This document shows, in pieces, positions 15,636-23,210 of a stretch of DNA of 27,775 nucleotides. The stretch comes from a virus: positions 1 to 27,775 of the IMG/VR virus record IMGVR_UViG_3300025120_013088. One strand, given 5' to 3'. The translations under genes were made by a program, and so were the position numbers. How positions within the stretch are numbered: the stretch's first letter is position 1; each line of letters opens with the position of its first letter. The notes beneath the pieces were generated by a model. That model made no database searches. It worked only from the letters and a program-made list of their open reading frames with translations, and was not told the origin of the DNA.

Positions 15636-16058
15636 CTAAGTTGAAATACTTGAAAATGGGCTACTGGTTGTCCAGCGATCTAGATCAACTGCTGGGTCTA
15701 ATCCAGCTTGCCCCTCACCAACATTAAATCCATCACCCAAACCAATTGTCTCTGTACCACCACCACCAAACAATCCATCAAAGTGCCCACCTTTATAAGC
15801 ACCAAACGCTAAACTACCTATACCGTCCATTGCTCCACCAAACGCTGAGGCCATACCCATTTGTGACCCAGCATATCTAGTTGCGTCACCCGCAAATCCT
15901 GCAGTTTTTTCAAGCATCTCAGCCGCATCAATAGCCTCTAATAACTTCCCTTGACCAAGAACGCCTGCATTCCAAACTAGGCCATCACCTTGAGCGGAAG
16001 CTCCAGACACTTTGTCGAAGTTTCTATTTTGTAAATAATCTGTCATTGAAAAATTCAT
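15636..16058 (-). CDS. Hypothetical glycine-rich virion protein
   Basis: The product has 140 residues, with Gly- and Ala-rich stretches (RYAGSQMGMASAFGGAMDGI at about 62-81, SLAFGAYKGGHFDGLFGGGG). The glycine spacing resembles a glycine zipper. Its ATG overlaps the upstream stop as ATGA, so it is coupled to 16055-17308. No family was recognised; a short injected or membrane-inserting virion protein is possible. Confidence 0.5.
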   Translation of the reverse strand: MNFSMTDYLQNRNFDKVSGASAQGDGLVWNAGVLGQGKLLEAIDAAEMLEKTAGFAGDATRYAGSQMGMASAFGGAMDGIGSLAFGAYKGGHFDGLFGGGGTETIGLGDGFNVGEGQAGLDPAVDLDRWTTSSPFSSIST

Positions 16059-17308
16059 AACGTTCCCTGCTGAAGATTTTCGTTAATGTTGCGACGACGC
16101 CGTTCAGCTTCAATCACATGACCTGTTACTTGACCTGCGGCTAAACCTGTCATACCTCCTATTAAACCATATCCAGCAGCCTTATTGTTTTTCACTCCAC
16201 GTCGTGCTCCAATAACACCTCCAGCTAATGCTGATGTATATGGAACAATTCCGGTTGTTACTGGAAGACTTCGACCTAAGAACTGTATTTCTGGTCCATG
16301 AATACCTTCATCAGTTGCTTTAAGTGCTCCACCACCAATTGTTACGTCACCATCAGCAGGGTTATAATCTTCTCGTTTGTCATACTTAAATGCCTGATAC
16401 CTTTCATATTCATCACGACTTACATCTGGTCTTACTTTGACAAACTCGTTATAAGGTAACAGTTGTCCTGTTCTTCCCAGTATGTACTTCATCCCAACTT
16501 CACCAATTACATTAGAGGTTTTGGTTGGATCATCTTCTGATGGTAAAGCAGCTTTATATCCTTCTGCTCCTCCAAAGGGTGTCAATAATCCCAATCCTGA
16601 GTTAATTGCAATTCCAGTTGGTATAGCTAAGGATTGAACCATCCCTGGTGAATAGTTTTGTCGCTGTAATTCGTTTTGATTATTTGTACTATAGCCACGA
16701 GCAGGGACAACTTTGTCATCAACCTGCTTAGCCATCCCTTTTCGAATCATCAACTCTCGATGAGCAGCATTCTTGAATGACATAGGCATCGCTTCTTTTA
16801 CACCTGCATCATTCTTCCTCTGAAGGGTGGGATGATTAACTGTGCTTCGTTGATATAAGCTTGGTGCGAACTTAGCAAGGGTTGCTTCATTAATAACTTC
16901 ACCGGTTGCTTGTAGTGCATTTAATAACCAGTAAATACTTCGGCTTCTATCCTGTGTCAGATCATTTAAACCTGTGCCTACCATTTGTCCTGCTCTATGT
17001 GCCAGTGACCCACGTAAGGCCATGTCACTTTCATTCAACGCTTGTAGCGCAGGGCCAGACATCATTCCAGCGGCTTCTTTTGCCCTGATCAATCCAGTAT
17101 GAGTATTCAGCATATTTGCTGCTCTAGTGGATTCTGGTGTTGATCCTTCTAGGTCTCTTTGTCTGTAATACATCTTGGTAGAATCTTCCCTACCAATTGA
17201 ATAGTCATCCTTTAATCCTTTGACAAATTCTTCCCGTACTTGAGAATCAAATGGATTAATTCCTGCAAGTATATTCCCAATTTGATTACGCCTATTCTCC
17301 GGAATCAT
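16055..17308 (-). CDS. Hypothetical virion protein, glycine-zipper C-terminus
   Basis: The product has 417 residues. The N-terminal 280 residues are mixed alpha/beta and polar (EEFVKGLKDDYSIGREDSTK near the start). Two hydrophobic regions follow: SLAIPTGIAINSGLGLLTPFG at about 226-246, and a C-terminal glycine-zipper segment at about 350-400 that includes TSALAGGVIGARRG and GYGLIGGMTGLAAGQVTG. It ends in a basic ERRRRN stretch. It is coupled to both neighbours (TAATG upstream, ATGA downstream). Size and membrane-like segments fit an ejection-type internal virion protein, but no family was recognised. Confidence 0.55.
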   Translation of the reverse strand: MIPENRRNQIGNILAGINPFDSQVREEFVKGLKDDYSIGREDSTKMYYRQRDLEGSTPESTRAANMLNTHTGLIRAKEAAGMMSGPALQALNESDMALRGSLAHRAGQMVGTGLNDLTQDRSRSIYWLLNALQATGEVINEATLAKFAPSLYQRSTVNHPTLQRKNDAGVKEAMPMSFKNAAHRELMIRKGMAKQVDDKVVPARGYSTNNQNELQRQNYSPGMVQSLAIPTGIAINSGLGLLTPFGGAEGYKAALPSEDDPTKTSNVIGEVGMKYILGRTGQLLPYNEFVKVRPDVSRDEYERYQAFKYDKREDYNPADGDVTIGGGALKATDEGIHGPEIQFLGRSLPVTTGIVPYTSALAGGVIGARRGVKNNKAAGYGLIGGMTGLAAGQVTGHVIEAERRRRNINENLQQGTL

Positions 17309-17814
17309 TATGCAAGTCCTCTTTCATCCATTTGAGGGTTAAGATACATATCCCTAGTACCAGGTAGGTATCCATATGCATTCAACACTTGCTGTGTGAT
17401 CTGTTGTTCTAGTAATTTCTGTTGTTCATAACTCATCTTCTCATAACCTGTTTGTCCTAATCCACCTGTTGCTTTATCTTTCATTCGAATGAGTGCATCA
17501 CCAACTGGATATGCTGCCATTCCTCCACCCATACTTGCAGTTATATCCAACCCATCTCTTAAAAATCTATTCCTACCACCCAATCGACCTGCGAGTAATC
17601 CAGATCCAGCACCTAAAACAATATCAGCTGCACCAGCAAGTCCTTTATCAACTACATCACCTTGAGTTGTTGCTACATTCATTCCAGCAGCAATTGTATC
17701 CGGCATTAACCTAAATGCAATCTCACCAGCTTTCATTAATTCATCAGGTTTCCCTTTAATCATATTTGGCCGACTAAAGAGCCATCGTAATGCCTGACCT
17801 GCTGGCTTGATCAT
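17308..17814 (-). CDS. Hypothetical virion protein with glycine-rich hydrophobic segments
   Basis: The product has 168 residues. Residues about 60-105 hold closely spaced small residues (AADIVLGAGSGLLAGRLGG, then ITASMGGGMAAYPVGDALI). The rest is polar. The start at 17814 is an ATG preceded by AGGAG at long spacing (about 14 nt). Its stop overlaps the ATG of 16055-17308 as TAATG. No family was recognised; see the glycine-zipper group. Confidence 0.5.
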   Translation of the reverse strand: MIKPAGQALRWLFSRPNMIKGKPDELMKAGEIAFRLMPDTIAAGMNVATTQGDVVDKGLAGAADIVLGAGSGLLAGRLGGRNRFLRDGLDITASMGGGMAAYPVGDALIRMKDKATGGLGQTGYEKMSYEQQKLLEQQITQQVLNAYGYLPGTRDMYLNPQMDERGLA

Positions 17815-17836
17815 AATCTTTTAATTACTCCTGTCC

Positions 17837-18118
17837 TTATGCTAGTTTAGCTTGATTAAATATTCTTCCCGGATTGGATTTTTCAAACAGGGCTAACCAA
17901 GTATCCATACCGTTTGGATTTTTAATATATTCGGTCAAAACTGGATATTTATCTCCCGCCATTCTTTTAGGTCTATCTAACCGTCCTCCTGAAGAAACTT
18001 GGTCAGCGCTATTTAGCTTTCCAAATTTTGTTGGAGTAATGGAGCCGGTTCTCTGTTCCTTCCTGCCCTGACGTACAAGAGAATCAGCAATATTACTATT
18101 GGAATGTGTATGCTTCAT
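17837..18118 (-). CDS. Small hypothetical virion-block protein
   Basis: The product has 93 residues and is basic and polar, with no hydrophobic segment (SGGRLDRPKRMAGDKYPVLT in the middle). Its ATG overlaps the TAA of the large gene 18118-20496 as TAATG. That coupling is the main reason to accept it as real. Function is unknown. Confidence 0.5.
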   Translation of the reverse strand: MKHTHSNSNIADSLVRQGRKEQRTGSITPTKFGKLNSADQVSSGGRLDRPKRMAGDKYPVLTEYIKNPNGMDTWLALFEKSNPGRIFNQAKLA

Positions 18119-20496
18119 TAGATGTAAATCTCCTCTTGATTACGCTTGCTAATTTCGTTGCCTATAAGAGCACCCGCTCCAAGACCTAATGCAGAGTACC
18201 CTCCAATTCTACGACGTTTGTTCTGTGTATTAATTGCCTCAATAACGTTCTGACGTCGTCGATCTTCTGTAGAGCCTCTATAACTAGGACTTTGCTCTGG
18301 ACCATCTAAAGAGAACAATAGGCGCCTCTCAGCCTCAGGCATTGATCCACCAGTGACATCTACTGGGTATTGATAAGCATCGTAAGCACGCTGCTGTGTA
18401 GGTGACATTGGTGCATCTGCTTGAGTCATGACACGTTTAATTGACTGATCCTCTTCTGTACGTTTTTGATCAGCTCTCAGTCCAGCATTCTCTCTCTTGT
18501 ATCGTTCAAGTTTGACCATATCAATTGGTTTGTTATTTTCAGCTGCTTGCTCTCGCAACACGGCTTCTACTTGCTCAGGCGTCCGTCCTCTCATTACCTG
18601 ACGAGAAGGGGTATCCTTAACCCCACGTTCTAGGCCGATAAATGGTTCCTGTGCATCAGGATCTGATAGTTCTCCAAATTGTGATTTCCTTGTACTACTC
18701 CCTACCTTCCCAAACTGTAATGCGGACTCTTCAGGCATTTCACCATAATTAATTAGAACTCCTTGAGATACGGGAGTAGTCCGAGGACCACCTTCAGTAA
18801 AGAACAACGATTTATTTGTTCCTACAGATCCAGCTTGCTGTGGACCAACTCCAACTCCTGATTGTTGTGCCATCTGTAATTGATATAAGGCATTGGCAAG
18901 CACCTGTTTCTCTGGTTCTGAATACCTCATCTTCTGAAGCACTTCTTCTGCTCCAGGCTCAGCTATAAATATATTTTTACGTGTATTGGGATCTTTTAGA
19001 TAGAAGTTTTTCGCCTTACCTCCTTTTTCTCGTATTGCACCAATTGCAGATTGAACAGCAGCATTAAATTGTTGAATATTTCGAACAGGAGTATCAGCTA
19101 ACTGTGGTGACAGCTTTCCCAGTTGTTCTTGGAACGATCCTGTCGTTCCTATGAGATCTACTTGTCTGTATTGACCTTTATTGTCCGTTTCAAATACACG
19201 ATCTGCTACAAACTGACCACCAGTACCAATTTGTGGTGCATTTAGCTGTTGCGCTATATCTGGTGTGTTAACCCCAGTGTCACGAGCACGAGTTAAACCA
19301 GGTATGGGCTGACCTGATGCCATATCAACATATGCACTGACATCATCACCTAACGCTTGAGCAATTAAAGCAGCTTCTTCATTTAACTGAACTGCTTGTG
19401 GCCGTGCCATGAACTGTCTAAGGCTTTCAACACCTGTTTCACCTTGACGTGGGATAGCACTCACTTCATCTGGGAATACACGGCGTACTAACTCGGATCT
19501 CCGACGAGCATCCCGAGCACCACGCTCATTTTCAATAATTACATCTACATTCTTTGGTAAAGCCCGATCACTCCTTGCTAATATCTCAGACTCTTCTTTC
19601 ATATTGCGGATGGTTGATCCTGGATCAAGCTCATCCTCTAGTTTGCCAATTAAATTAGCAACACTTACGTTTGATCCTGGAATTAGTGTCTCAAGTGTTA
19701 GTTCCCCCGTATTTAACTTTTCATAAATTCTATTAAGTGAATTTTGAGCAACACTTGTTTGTTGTCTTCCTGTTTCACTAAGAATTGGTGCTGCATCATA
19801 CGTATTACGGAACATCGGTGTCCCATCTTTCGCATATACTTGCTCACCTCTTTTATCTAGTACTTCTTCTTGCCCGGTTTTAAACTTTCGTAAACCATAT
19901 GACTTTAATATCGCTTCATCAGCGACAGACTTAGGAGTTTTCTGTCCTTCTGGTACGTAGATCGTTTCTGCTACAGAAGATCCATCGCGACGCTTCTTAA
20001 ATACTGTGAATTCGTTTGGATCTGTGTAGGTTTTACCACGAGCACCTGCTCTTTCAGCTTGAGCAATTTCTGCACTCTTAGTTCTTCCCGTTACTGGGTC
20101 TACACCGCCGAAGTTCTGCAGCATATCTTGCGCGATTTCACCCTTATCCCCTAATACAGCAGCTTCAGCATTAGATATTACCCTGGCATCATCTAACTCT
20201 TCCTTAGATTCTTGGTTAAATATAGTTTTTTTGCTTTGGTTCCATTCTGCCAAGCGCCTTTTCTCTTCTTCAGCTCTTGTTTTACGTTCATTCCGCCGCA
20301 TATTCTTTCGATTGATCGCTGTCATCGTTTCTTCTACTGTTAAGTCCAGCTCATCCATTGCAGAAGCAGCTGCTGCTCCCCGGATTAACATCTCATTTGT
20401 GTCATGCCGCATCTGACGTGGGTCAGTGCTAGCTGATACATTGGCAGCATTACTATCAAATGCATTATTGTTAGCTTGAATTCTTTCAAGTGCCAC
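18118..20496 (-). CDS. Large hypothetical virion protein
   Basis: At 792 residues this is the largest unrecognised product in the window. It is highly charged, rich in Gln, Arg and Glu, and looks largely helical or disordered. A basic coiled-coil region lies at about 55-100 (NRKNMRRNERKTRAEEEKRR). At the very C-terminus (about 765-785) there is a GGYSALGLGAGALIG segment, a short glycine zipper flanked by basic residues. The start is a GTG at 20496, 26 nt after a TACAATAG element. Size and position suggest a large internal, ejected or tail protein. No enzyme motif was found. Confidence 0.6.
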   Translation of the reverse strand: MALERIQANNNAFDSNAANVSASTDPRQMRHDTNEMLIRGAAAASAMDELDLTVEETMTAINRKNMRRNERKTRAEEEKRRLAEWNQSKKTIFNQESKEELDDARVISNAEAAVLGDKGEIAQDMLQNFGGVDPVTGRTKSAEIAQAERAGARGKTYTDPNEFTVFKKRRDGSSVAETIYVPEGQKTPKSVADEAILKSYGLRKFKTGQEEVLDKRGEQVYAKDGTPMFRNTYDAAPILSETGRQQTSVAQNSLNRIYEKLNTGELTLETLIPGSNVSVANLIGKLEDELDPGSTIRNMKEESEILARSDRALPKNVDVIIENERGARDARRRSELVRRVFPDEVSAIPRQGETGVESLRQFMARPQAVQLNEEAALIAQALGDDVSAYVDMASGQPIPGLTRARDTGVNTPDIAQQLNAPQIGTGGQFVADRVFETDNKGQYRQVDLIGTTGSFQEQLGKLSPQLADTPVRNIQQFNAAVQSAIGAIREKGGKAKNFYLKDPNTRKNIFIAEPGAEEVLQKMRYSEPEKQVLANALYQLQMAQQSGVGVGPQQAGSVGTNKSLFFTEGGPRTTPVSQGVLINYGEMPEESALQFGKVGSSTRKSQFGELSDPDAQEPFIGLERGVKDTPSRQVMRGRTPEQVEAVLREQAAENNKPIDMVKLERYKRENAGLRADQKRTEEDQSIKRVMTQADAPMSPTQQRAYDAYQYPVDVTGGSMPEAERRLLFSLDGPEQSPSYRGSTEDRRRQNVIEAINTQNKRRRIGGYSALGLGAGALIGNEISKRNQEEIYI

Positions 20497-20522
20497 TATT
20501 TCTACAGCGTAAACCTACAACT

Positions 20523-20528
20523 ATTGTA
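20523..20528 (-). promoter_or_regulatory. Candidate -10 element TACAAT (followed by AG)
   Basis: The minus strand reads GTATCTACAATAGTTG, 26 nt before the GTG at 20496, in a 50-nt intergenic gap. Confidence 0.5.
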
Positions 20529-20546
20529 GATACTTTCTGTTTAAAC

Positions 20547-21296
20547 TTATTTCATTAAATACGGACGATCTACGGTTGAAAATGATCCGTATAGAGATGG
20601 AGCAACATCAGGTTGGGGGAATGATCCTATTAAGTCGTAACTATATGGAGCAACACCAGTCAAGGGTAGACTTGTTGAATCAAAGCCTGTACCGAATGTT
20701 TTCATGTCGGACTTGTCTAGAAAAAGACTATCTTGAATATCCATATCTTTATAATCGCTAAGTGACATATTGGAAATATCATCATACTGTAATCTAGCTA
20801 TAACATTCTTGATTTTTTCGTCTGCAAATGGTTGTGCATCATACTTTAAAGTACCTCCCAAGGCAGTAGCTTGATCAACAGGATTTTGAAGATCTGCTTC
20901 TGCGATATCGCTTGGTTTAAATGTATCCATAGTGTCATAACCATAGAGTTCACCTCCTGGTTTTAATGCCTGTGTTTCAGCTTTTGCAAACTCCTTTTGT
21001 GCAAGAGCAGGGTTAGCTTCAGCCCATAGTTGAAGAGCTGTTTTGCCAGTATCCTTATATTTGGTTCCACCATGGTACATATCTTGGATCTGATCCATGT
21101 TTGCCTGACCAGCTTTAAAGTTTGCTGCATACTGTTCAGTAGCATTCGGATCTAGTTTTGCGACTGGATCTAGGCTTGTTGTAATTGCGCCAGTTGTTAA
21201 ATTTAAACCTTTAGGCAAAGGAAAGTCAAACCTGGAAGGTCCAGCGAAATCATACTCATCAAGAAACTTAGTTTTTGAGTAATCCGGGAAGGCCAT
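20547..21296 (-). CDS. Hypothetical virion-block protein
   Basis: The product has 249 residues. It is polar, with many Asp, Lys, Tyr and Phe, and has no membrane segment (YDFAGPSRFDFPLPKGLNL near the N-terminus, DLIGSFPQPDVAPSLYG near the C-terminus). The family is not recognised. It is the second gene of the block as transcribed. A TATAAT lies 25 nt before its ATG. Confidence 0.55.
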   Translation of the reverse strand: MAFPDYSKTKFLDEYDFAGPSRFDFPLPKGLNLTTGAITTSLDPVAKLDPNATEQYAANFKAGQANMDQIQDMYHGGTKYKDTGKTALQLWAEANPALAQKEFAKAETQALKPGGELYGYDTMDTFKPSDIAEADLQNPVDQATALGGTLKYDAQPFADEKIKNVIARLQYDDISNMSLSDYKDMDIQDSLFLDKSDMKTFGTGFDSTSLPLTGVAPYSYDLIGSFPQPDVAPSLYGSFSTVDRPYLMK

Positions 21297-21321
21297 TTTT
21301 ATCTACTTAGCTTATCCAACC

Positions 21322-21327
21322 ATTATA
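21322..21327 (-). promoter_or_regulatory. Candidate -10 element TATAAT
   Basis: The minus strand reads GTAGATATAATGGTTGG, 25 nt before the ATG at 21296. It overlaps the end of the preceding gene. Confidence 0.4.
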
Positions 21328-21328
21328 T

Positions 21329-21613
21329 CTACGTAATTTTCAAGCTCTTGCCCATTTTTGTACCTGTTTGAATAACTCCATTTGCGTTCATTCTAATATT
21401 TCCTCGACCACCAGATTTTCCCTTAGCATTTTTCACTGTTGGATCATCAACAGGCACGGGTTCAGGATCTGGTTCGATCGTTGGAGTATCAACGGGATCT
21501 TCTGTTTCTTCAATAGGCCCATATGCTCCGATGCAGCGTTTCAATGTATCGTTCCATCGATATCCAGGACGACACATCCTTTCATCCATTAGCTGCTGTG
21601 CACTTTTCTTCAT
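21329..21613 (-). CDS. Small hypothetical protein, first gene of the minus-strand block
   Basis: This 94-residue protein starts at the ATG at 21613. A longer reading from 21754 is open, but I prefer 21613 because a TATAAT element (21648-21653) lies just upstream of it and the extra N-terminus is not convincing. The protein starts MKKSAQQLMDERMCRPGYRW, has a pair of cysteines 13 residues apart flanking RPGYRWNDTLKR, then an acidic Pro-rich linker (IEETEDPVDTPTIEPDPEPV) and a basic tail. The family is not recognised. Confidence 0.5.
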   Translation of the reverse strand: MKKSAQQLMDERMCRPGYRWNDTLKRCIGAYGPIEETEDPVDTPTIEPDPEPVPVDDPTVKNAKGKSGGRGNIRMNANGVIQTGTKMGKSLKIT

Positions 21614-21647
21614 AACTACTGAAACTACACTAACTACGCTACCGCCT

Positions 21648-21653
21648 ATTATA
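21648..21653 (-). promoter_or_regulatory. Candidate promoter for the whole structural block (TATAAT, followed by AG)
   Basis: The minus strand reads AACATATAATAGGCGG, 34 nt before the ATG at 21613. It matches the -10 consensus perfectly and lies at the upstream edge of the block, next to the non-coding region. Confidence 0.5.
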
Positions 21654-21752
21654 TGTTTATTTAAAAAGGTATAGGGGATAGCGTATCTACTGTATTTAAA
21701 GCAGGCAATATAGGAAGCTGCTGTAGTTTGCGTAGTTATGTAGTTTTCTGCC

Positions 21753-21770
21753 ATGATTCCTTCGGATCAT
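21753..21770. other. Small hairpin with UUC-type loop
   Basis: ATGAT-T-CC, loop TTC, then GG-ATCAT: seven pairs with one bulged T. It lies upstream of the structural block, at the edge of the non-coding region. Role unknown. Confidence 0.3.
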
Positions 21771-21885
21771 AGGAAACAAGCAGCGTGATCTTGCGCATAT
21801 ATCAGTTAACACAGCCTGTAGAGATATGGAGCTTACTATTATGTGGAAATTAACAAATATGTATGGCGTTGAGTCGCACTAAAAA

Positions 21886-21976
21886 CGCTATATGTGGCGT
21901 AATTTCTGAAATAATTTTATATATGATTTATCACGTCTAAACCATGGCAATTTGGGGTATATAAAACCGCTATATG
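21886..21976. repeat. Two copies of CGCTATATG
   Basis: Perfect 9-bp copies at 21886-21894 and 21968-21976, 82 bp apart, in an AT-rich stretch. They could be binding sites for a phage protein. Confidence 0.4.
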
Positions 21977-22000
21977 ACCGGAAAAATGCTGCATCGCGAT

Positions 22001-22012
22001 TTAGACGTCTAA
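22001..22012. repeat. Perfect 12-bp palindrome TTAGACGTCTAA
   Basis: A fully self-complementary 12-mer. The half-site ACGTCTAA also occurs at 21933-21940. A dimeric regulator or initiator site is plausible. Confidence 0.45.
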
Positions 22013-22067
22013 TCCCCTCTGTACCCGAACTTGTGGTGGAACAAAAAAAATAGACTGCAATAGCTAA

Positions 22068-22085
22068 CGCTCGCTTCGCTCGCTT
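22068..22085. repeat. Tandem 9-bp repeat CGCTCGCTT x2
   Basis: Two perfect head-to-tail copies at the start of the TGCTTCG-repeat stretch. Confidence 0.5.
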
Positions 22086-22099
22086 GTACTGAAGTTACC

Positions 22100-22171
22100 T
22101 GCTTCGTTGCAACGTAAGAGAGCAACAGTTGCCTGCTTCGATTGAATGTAACTTAAGTTGCTTCGATTGAA
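22100..22171. repeat. Iteron-like TGCTTCG repeats
   Basis: TGCTTCG occurs at 22100, 22134 and 22159. The last two copies extend to a shared 13-mer, TGCTTCGATTGAA. Spacings are 34 and 25 bp. Confidence 0.45.
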
Positions 22172-22262
22172 AGCAATTGCTGTATTGAAACGTTAGTTGT
22201 TTCAAATGTTTTTAACTTAAGTTCTGGTTTCAGGGATTCTTTTACGCAAGTTAACTTAAGTA
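22150..22262. repeat. AACTTAAGTT palindromes
   Basis: The 10-bp palindrome AACTTAAGTT occurs at 22150-22159 and 22214-22223, and a one-mismatch copy (AACTTAAGTA) at 22253-22262. Related partial copies (TTAAGTTACTT) follow near 22283. Protein-binding sites or origin elements are possible. Confidence 0.5.
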
Positions 22263-22310
22263 ATCTTTATGTCTCTTTACATTTAAGTTACTTATGTTTA
22301 TTACTTGCGT

Positions 22311-22332
22311 ATCACTTCAGATATCACTTCAG
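22311..22332. repeat. Near-tandem direct repeat ATCACTTCAG x2
   Basis: Perfect 10-bp copies at 22311-22320 and 22323-22332, separated by 2 bp. Confidence 0.45.
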
Positions 22333-22389
22333 CTTCTCCAATTACTTCCCTTGGTTGAAGCGTTCGTGATTATCTTATGTGTATTCTTT

Positions 22390-22441
22390 GGTTACACCTG
22401 TCTCATCTATTGTTCATACCCGATGTGCCTTGGTTGTAACC
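22390..22441. repeat. 7-bp inverted repeat GGTTACA / TGTAACC
   Basis: Arms at 22390-22396 and 22435-22441 enclose 38 nt, just before the first terminator hairpin of the small-gene block. Confidence 0.35.
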
Positions 22442-22448
22442 ACTAATC

Positions 22449-22471
22449 CCACACTGTTGTGTGGTCTTTTT
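22449..22471 (+). terminator. Terminator hairpin 1 of the small-gene block
   Basis: CCACAC, loop TGTT, GTGTGG, then TCTTTTTA. It precedes the first small gene and suggests transcription arrives from upstream. Confidence 0.65.
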
Positions 22472-22494
22472 ATTTACGTTCTTATATATTCACT

Positions 22495-22644
22495 ATGAAC
22501 TTCCTTGCGAAGATTGCAATCGTTTGCATCATCGGCGGTCTCACTCCGTTCATCCTTGCTCCCTTCGGAGTTCCCCCCATCATCATCTTTGGTGGGATCT
22601 TCTGTCTCTCCTTTACCTTCGGTTACTTCGATCGTATTAGCTGA
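22495..22644 (+). CDS. Small two-helix membrane protein
   Basis: The product has 49 residues. Almost all of it is hydrophobic: FLAKIAIVCIIGGLTPFIL, then a VPP turn, then IIIFGGIFCLSFTFGYF, so two transmembrane helices are likely. I chose the ATG at 22495 because it follows the hairpin-plus-leader arrangement seen before the other genes here (CGTTCTTATATATTCACT then ATG); an earlier in-frame ATG at 22459 lies inside the terminator. Function is unknown. Confidence 0.6.
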   Translation: MNFLAKIAIVCIIGGLTPFILAPFGVPPIIIFGGIFCLSFTFGYFDRIS

Positions 22645-22652
22645 TGTTTATT

Positions 22653-22672
22653 CCCCGCTGTCGCGGGGTTTA
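22653..22672 (+). terminator. Terminator hairpin 2
   Basis: CCCCGC, loop TGTC, GCGGGG, then TTTA. Confidence 0.7.
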
Positions 22673-22689
22673 TTTCACTGTGTTCTTTA

Positions 22690-22702
22690 CATCATCATGA
22701 TG
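22690..22702 (+). promoter_or_regulatory. Start-codon inverted repeat CATCAT-C-ATGATG
   Basis: The two potential start codons (ATGATG) are complementary to the preceding CATCAT. This lies at the end of the conserved leader CACTGTGTTCTTTA. An identical copy is at 22961-22973. Confidence 0.45.
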
Positions 22703-22912
22703 TTCACTGTTGAACTAACTGACGCGATCTGTGTCTACGTTCCTGAGAACAGCCTTGCTGATACTCAGTACGTGCATTTCTATCTCCATGAAATGGACGA
22801 CGCGACTACATGTGCCGGACGACTGCAGGATCTTTATCCTGAAGTATTAGTAAAGATCTTCGAGCGTGCAACTTCAGTTGAACGTATTGAAGACGAACGT
22901 TCTCTTCGTTGA
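22697..22912 (+). CDS. Small hypothetical protein, MFTV family
   Basis: The product has 71 residues, starts MMFTVELTDAICVYVP and is acidic. The start follows the conserved hairpin and leader, and upstream extensions run through the terminator and were dropped. The N-terminal MFTV-x-(L/F) strand recurs in the products at 22968 and 24171, and more weakly at 24358. No Shine-Dalgarno sequence is present. Function is unknown; small host-takeover proteins are common in such phage regions. Confidence 0.6.
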   Translation: MMFTVELTDAICVYVPENSLADTQYVHFYLHEMDDATTCAGRLQDLYPEVLVKIFERATSVERIEDERSLR

Positions 22913-22923
22913 ACCAACACTAG

Positions 22924-22944
22924 CCCGTCTATCGACGGGTTTAT
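22924..22944 (+). terminator. Terminator hairpin 3
   Basis: CCCGTC, loop TATC, GACGGG, then TTTATTTC. The stem differs from its neighbours at paired positions. Confidence 0.7.
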
Positions 22945-22947
22945 TTC

Positions 22948-22981
22948 ACTGTGTTCTTTACATCATCATGATGTTCACAGT
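22948..22981 (+). promoter_or_regulatory. Leader and start-codon hairpin
   Basis: ACTGTG (22948-22953) pairs with CACAGT (22976-22981), and inside it CATCAT pairs with ATGATG (22961-22973). The start codons thus lie within nested inverted repeats. The leader is identical over about 33 nt to the one before 22697. Confidence 0.5.
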
Positions 22982-23144
22982 TACTTACTTCGAAGGTATT
23001 GCTGATGACTGTAGTCTCAACACTACAACTCTGACATGCAGATCCTATCAAGACGCAAAGGATTTACTCAAGTCCTTTGAACCTTGGGAAGAAGTTCGCC
23101 TCGACTACGTAGGCACTCCATCAGAGGACATGCTGCCCTTCTGA
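22968..23144 (+). CDS. Small hypothetical protein, MFTV family
   Basis: The product has 58 residues. It starts MMFTVTYFEGIADDC and has a probable helix (SYQDAKDLLKSFE) followed by a strand (EVRLDYVG), so a beta-alpha-beta plan is likely. The leader and first codons match those of 22697, which suggests the two genes arose by duplication of the cassette. Function is unknown. Confidence 0.6.
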   Translation: MMFTVTYFEGIADDCSLNTTTLTCRSYQDAKDLLKSFEPWEEVRLDYVGTPSEDMLPF

Positions 23145-23158
23145 TTACTTACGTATTA

Positions 23159-23178
23159 CCGCGCTGTCGCGCGGTTTT
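23159..23178 (+). terminator. Terminator hairpin 4
   Basis: CCGCGC, loop TGTC, GCGCGG, then TTTTAC. Confidence 0.7.
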
Positions 23179-23210
23179 ACTTTCTGTGTTCAATTTCACT
23201 TTGTTTCATT

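Larger units (their letters stand above)
21771..22448. other. Non-coding, repeat-rich divergent region; candidate origin or control region
   Basis: No credible gene was found in this stretch. It separates the two divergent gene blocks and becomes strongly T-rich on the plus strand from about 22180. It holds several distinct short repeats and palindromes, listed separately: CGCTATATG twice, TTAGACGTCTAA, a 9-bp tandem repeat, TGCTTCG three times, AACTTAAGTT, ATCACTTCAG twice and a 7-bp inverted repeat. Dense short repeats between divergent blocks fit a replication origin or a promoter hub. This is inference. Confidence 0.5.

Noticed and set aside
21614-21754. N-terminal extension of the first minus-strand gene to an ATG at 21754
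   Set aside because: A TATAAT element lies inside the extension at a fitting distance from the ATG at 21613, and the extra residues show no clear domain; the shorter gene is preferred.
21832-21882. Short frame in the non-coding region (about 17 codons, starting MELTIMWKL)
   Set aside because: Too short, no leader hairpin, no Shine-Dalgarno sequence; cannot be told from chance.
22001-22012. Palindrome TTAGACGTCTAA as a phage attachment site
   Set aside because: No integrase gene and no tRNA-like sequence are in the window, so a regulatory or origin role is more likely.
22505-22696. Long upstream readings of small genes (for example 22505-22912, 22866-23144, 23823-24116, 26528-26824, 26821-27090)
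   Set aside because: These extensions run through the preceding gene, terminator and leader; the starts after the conserved leader are consistent across the block.
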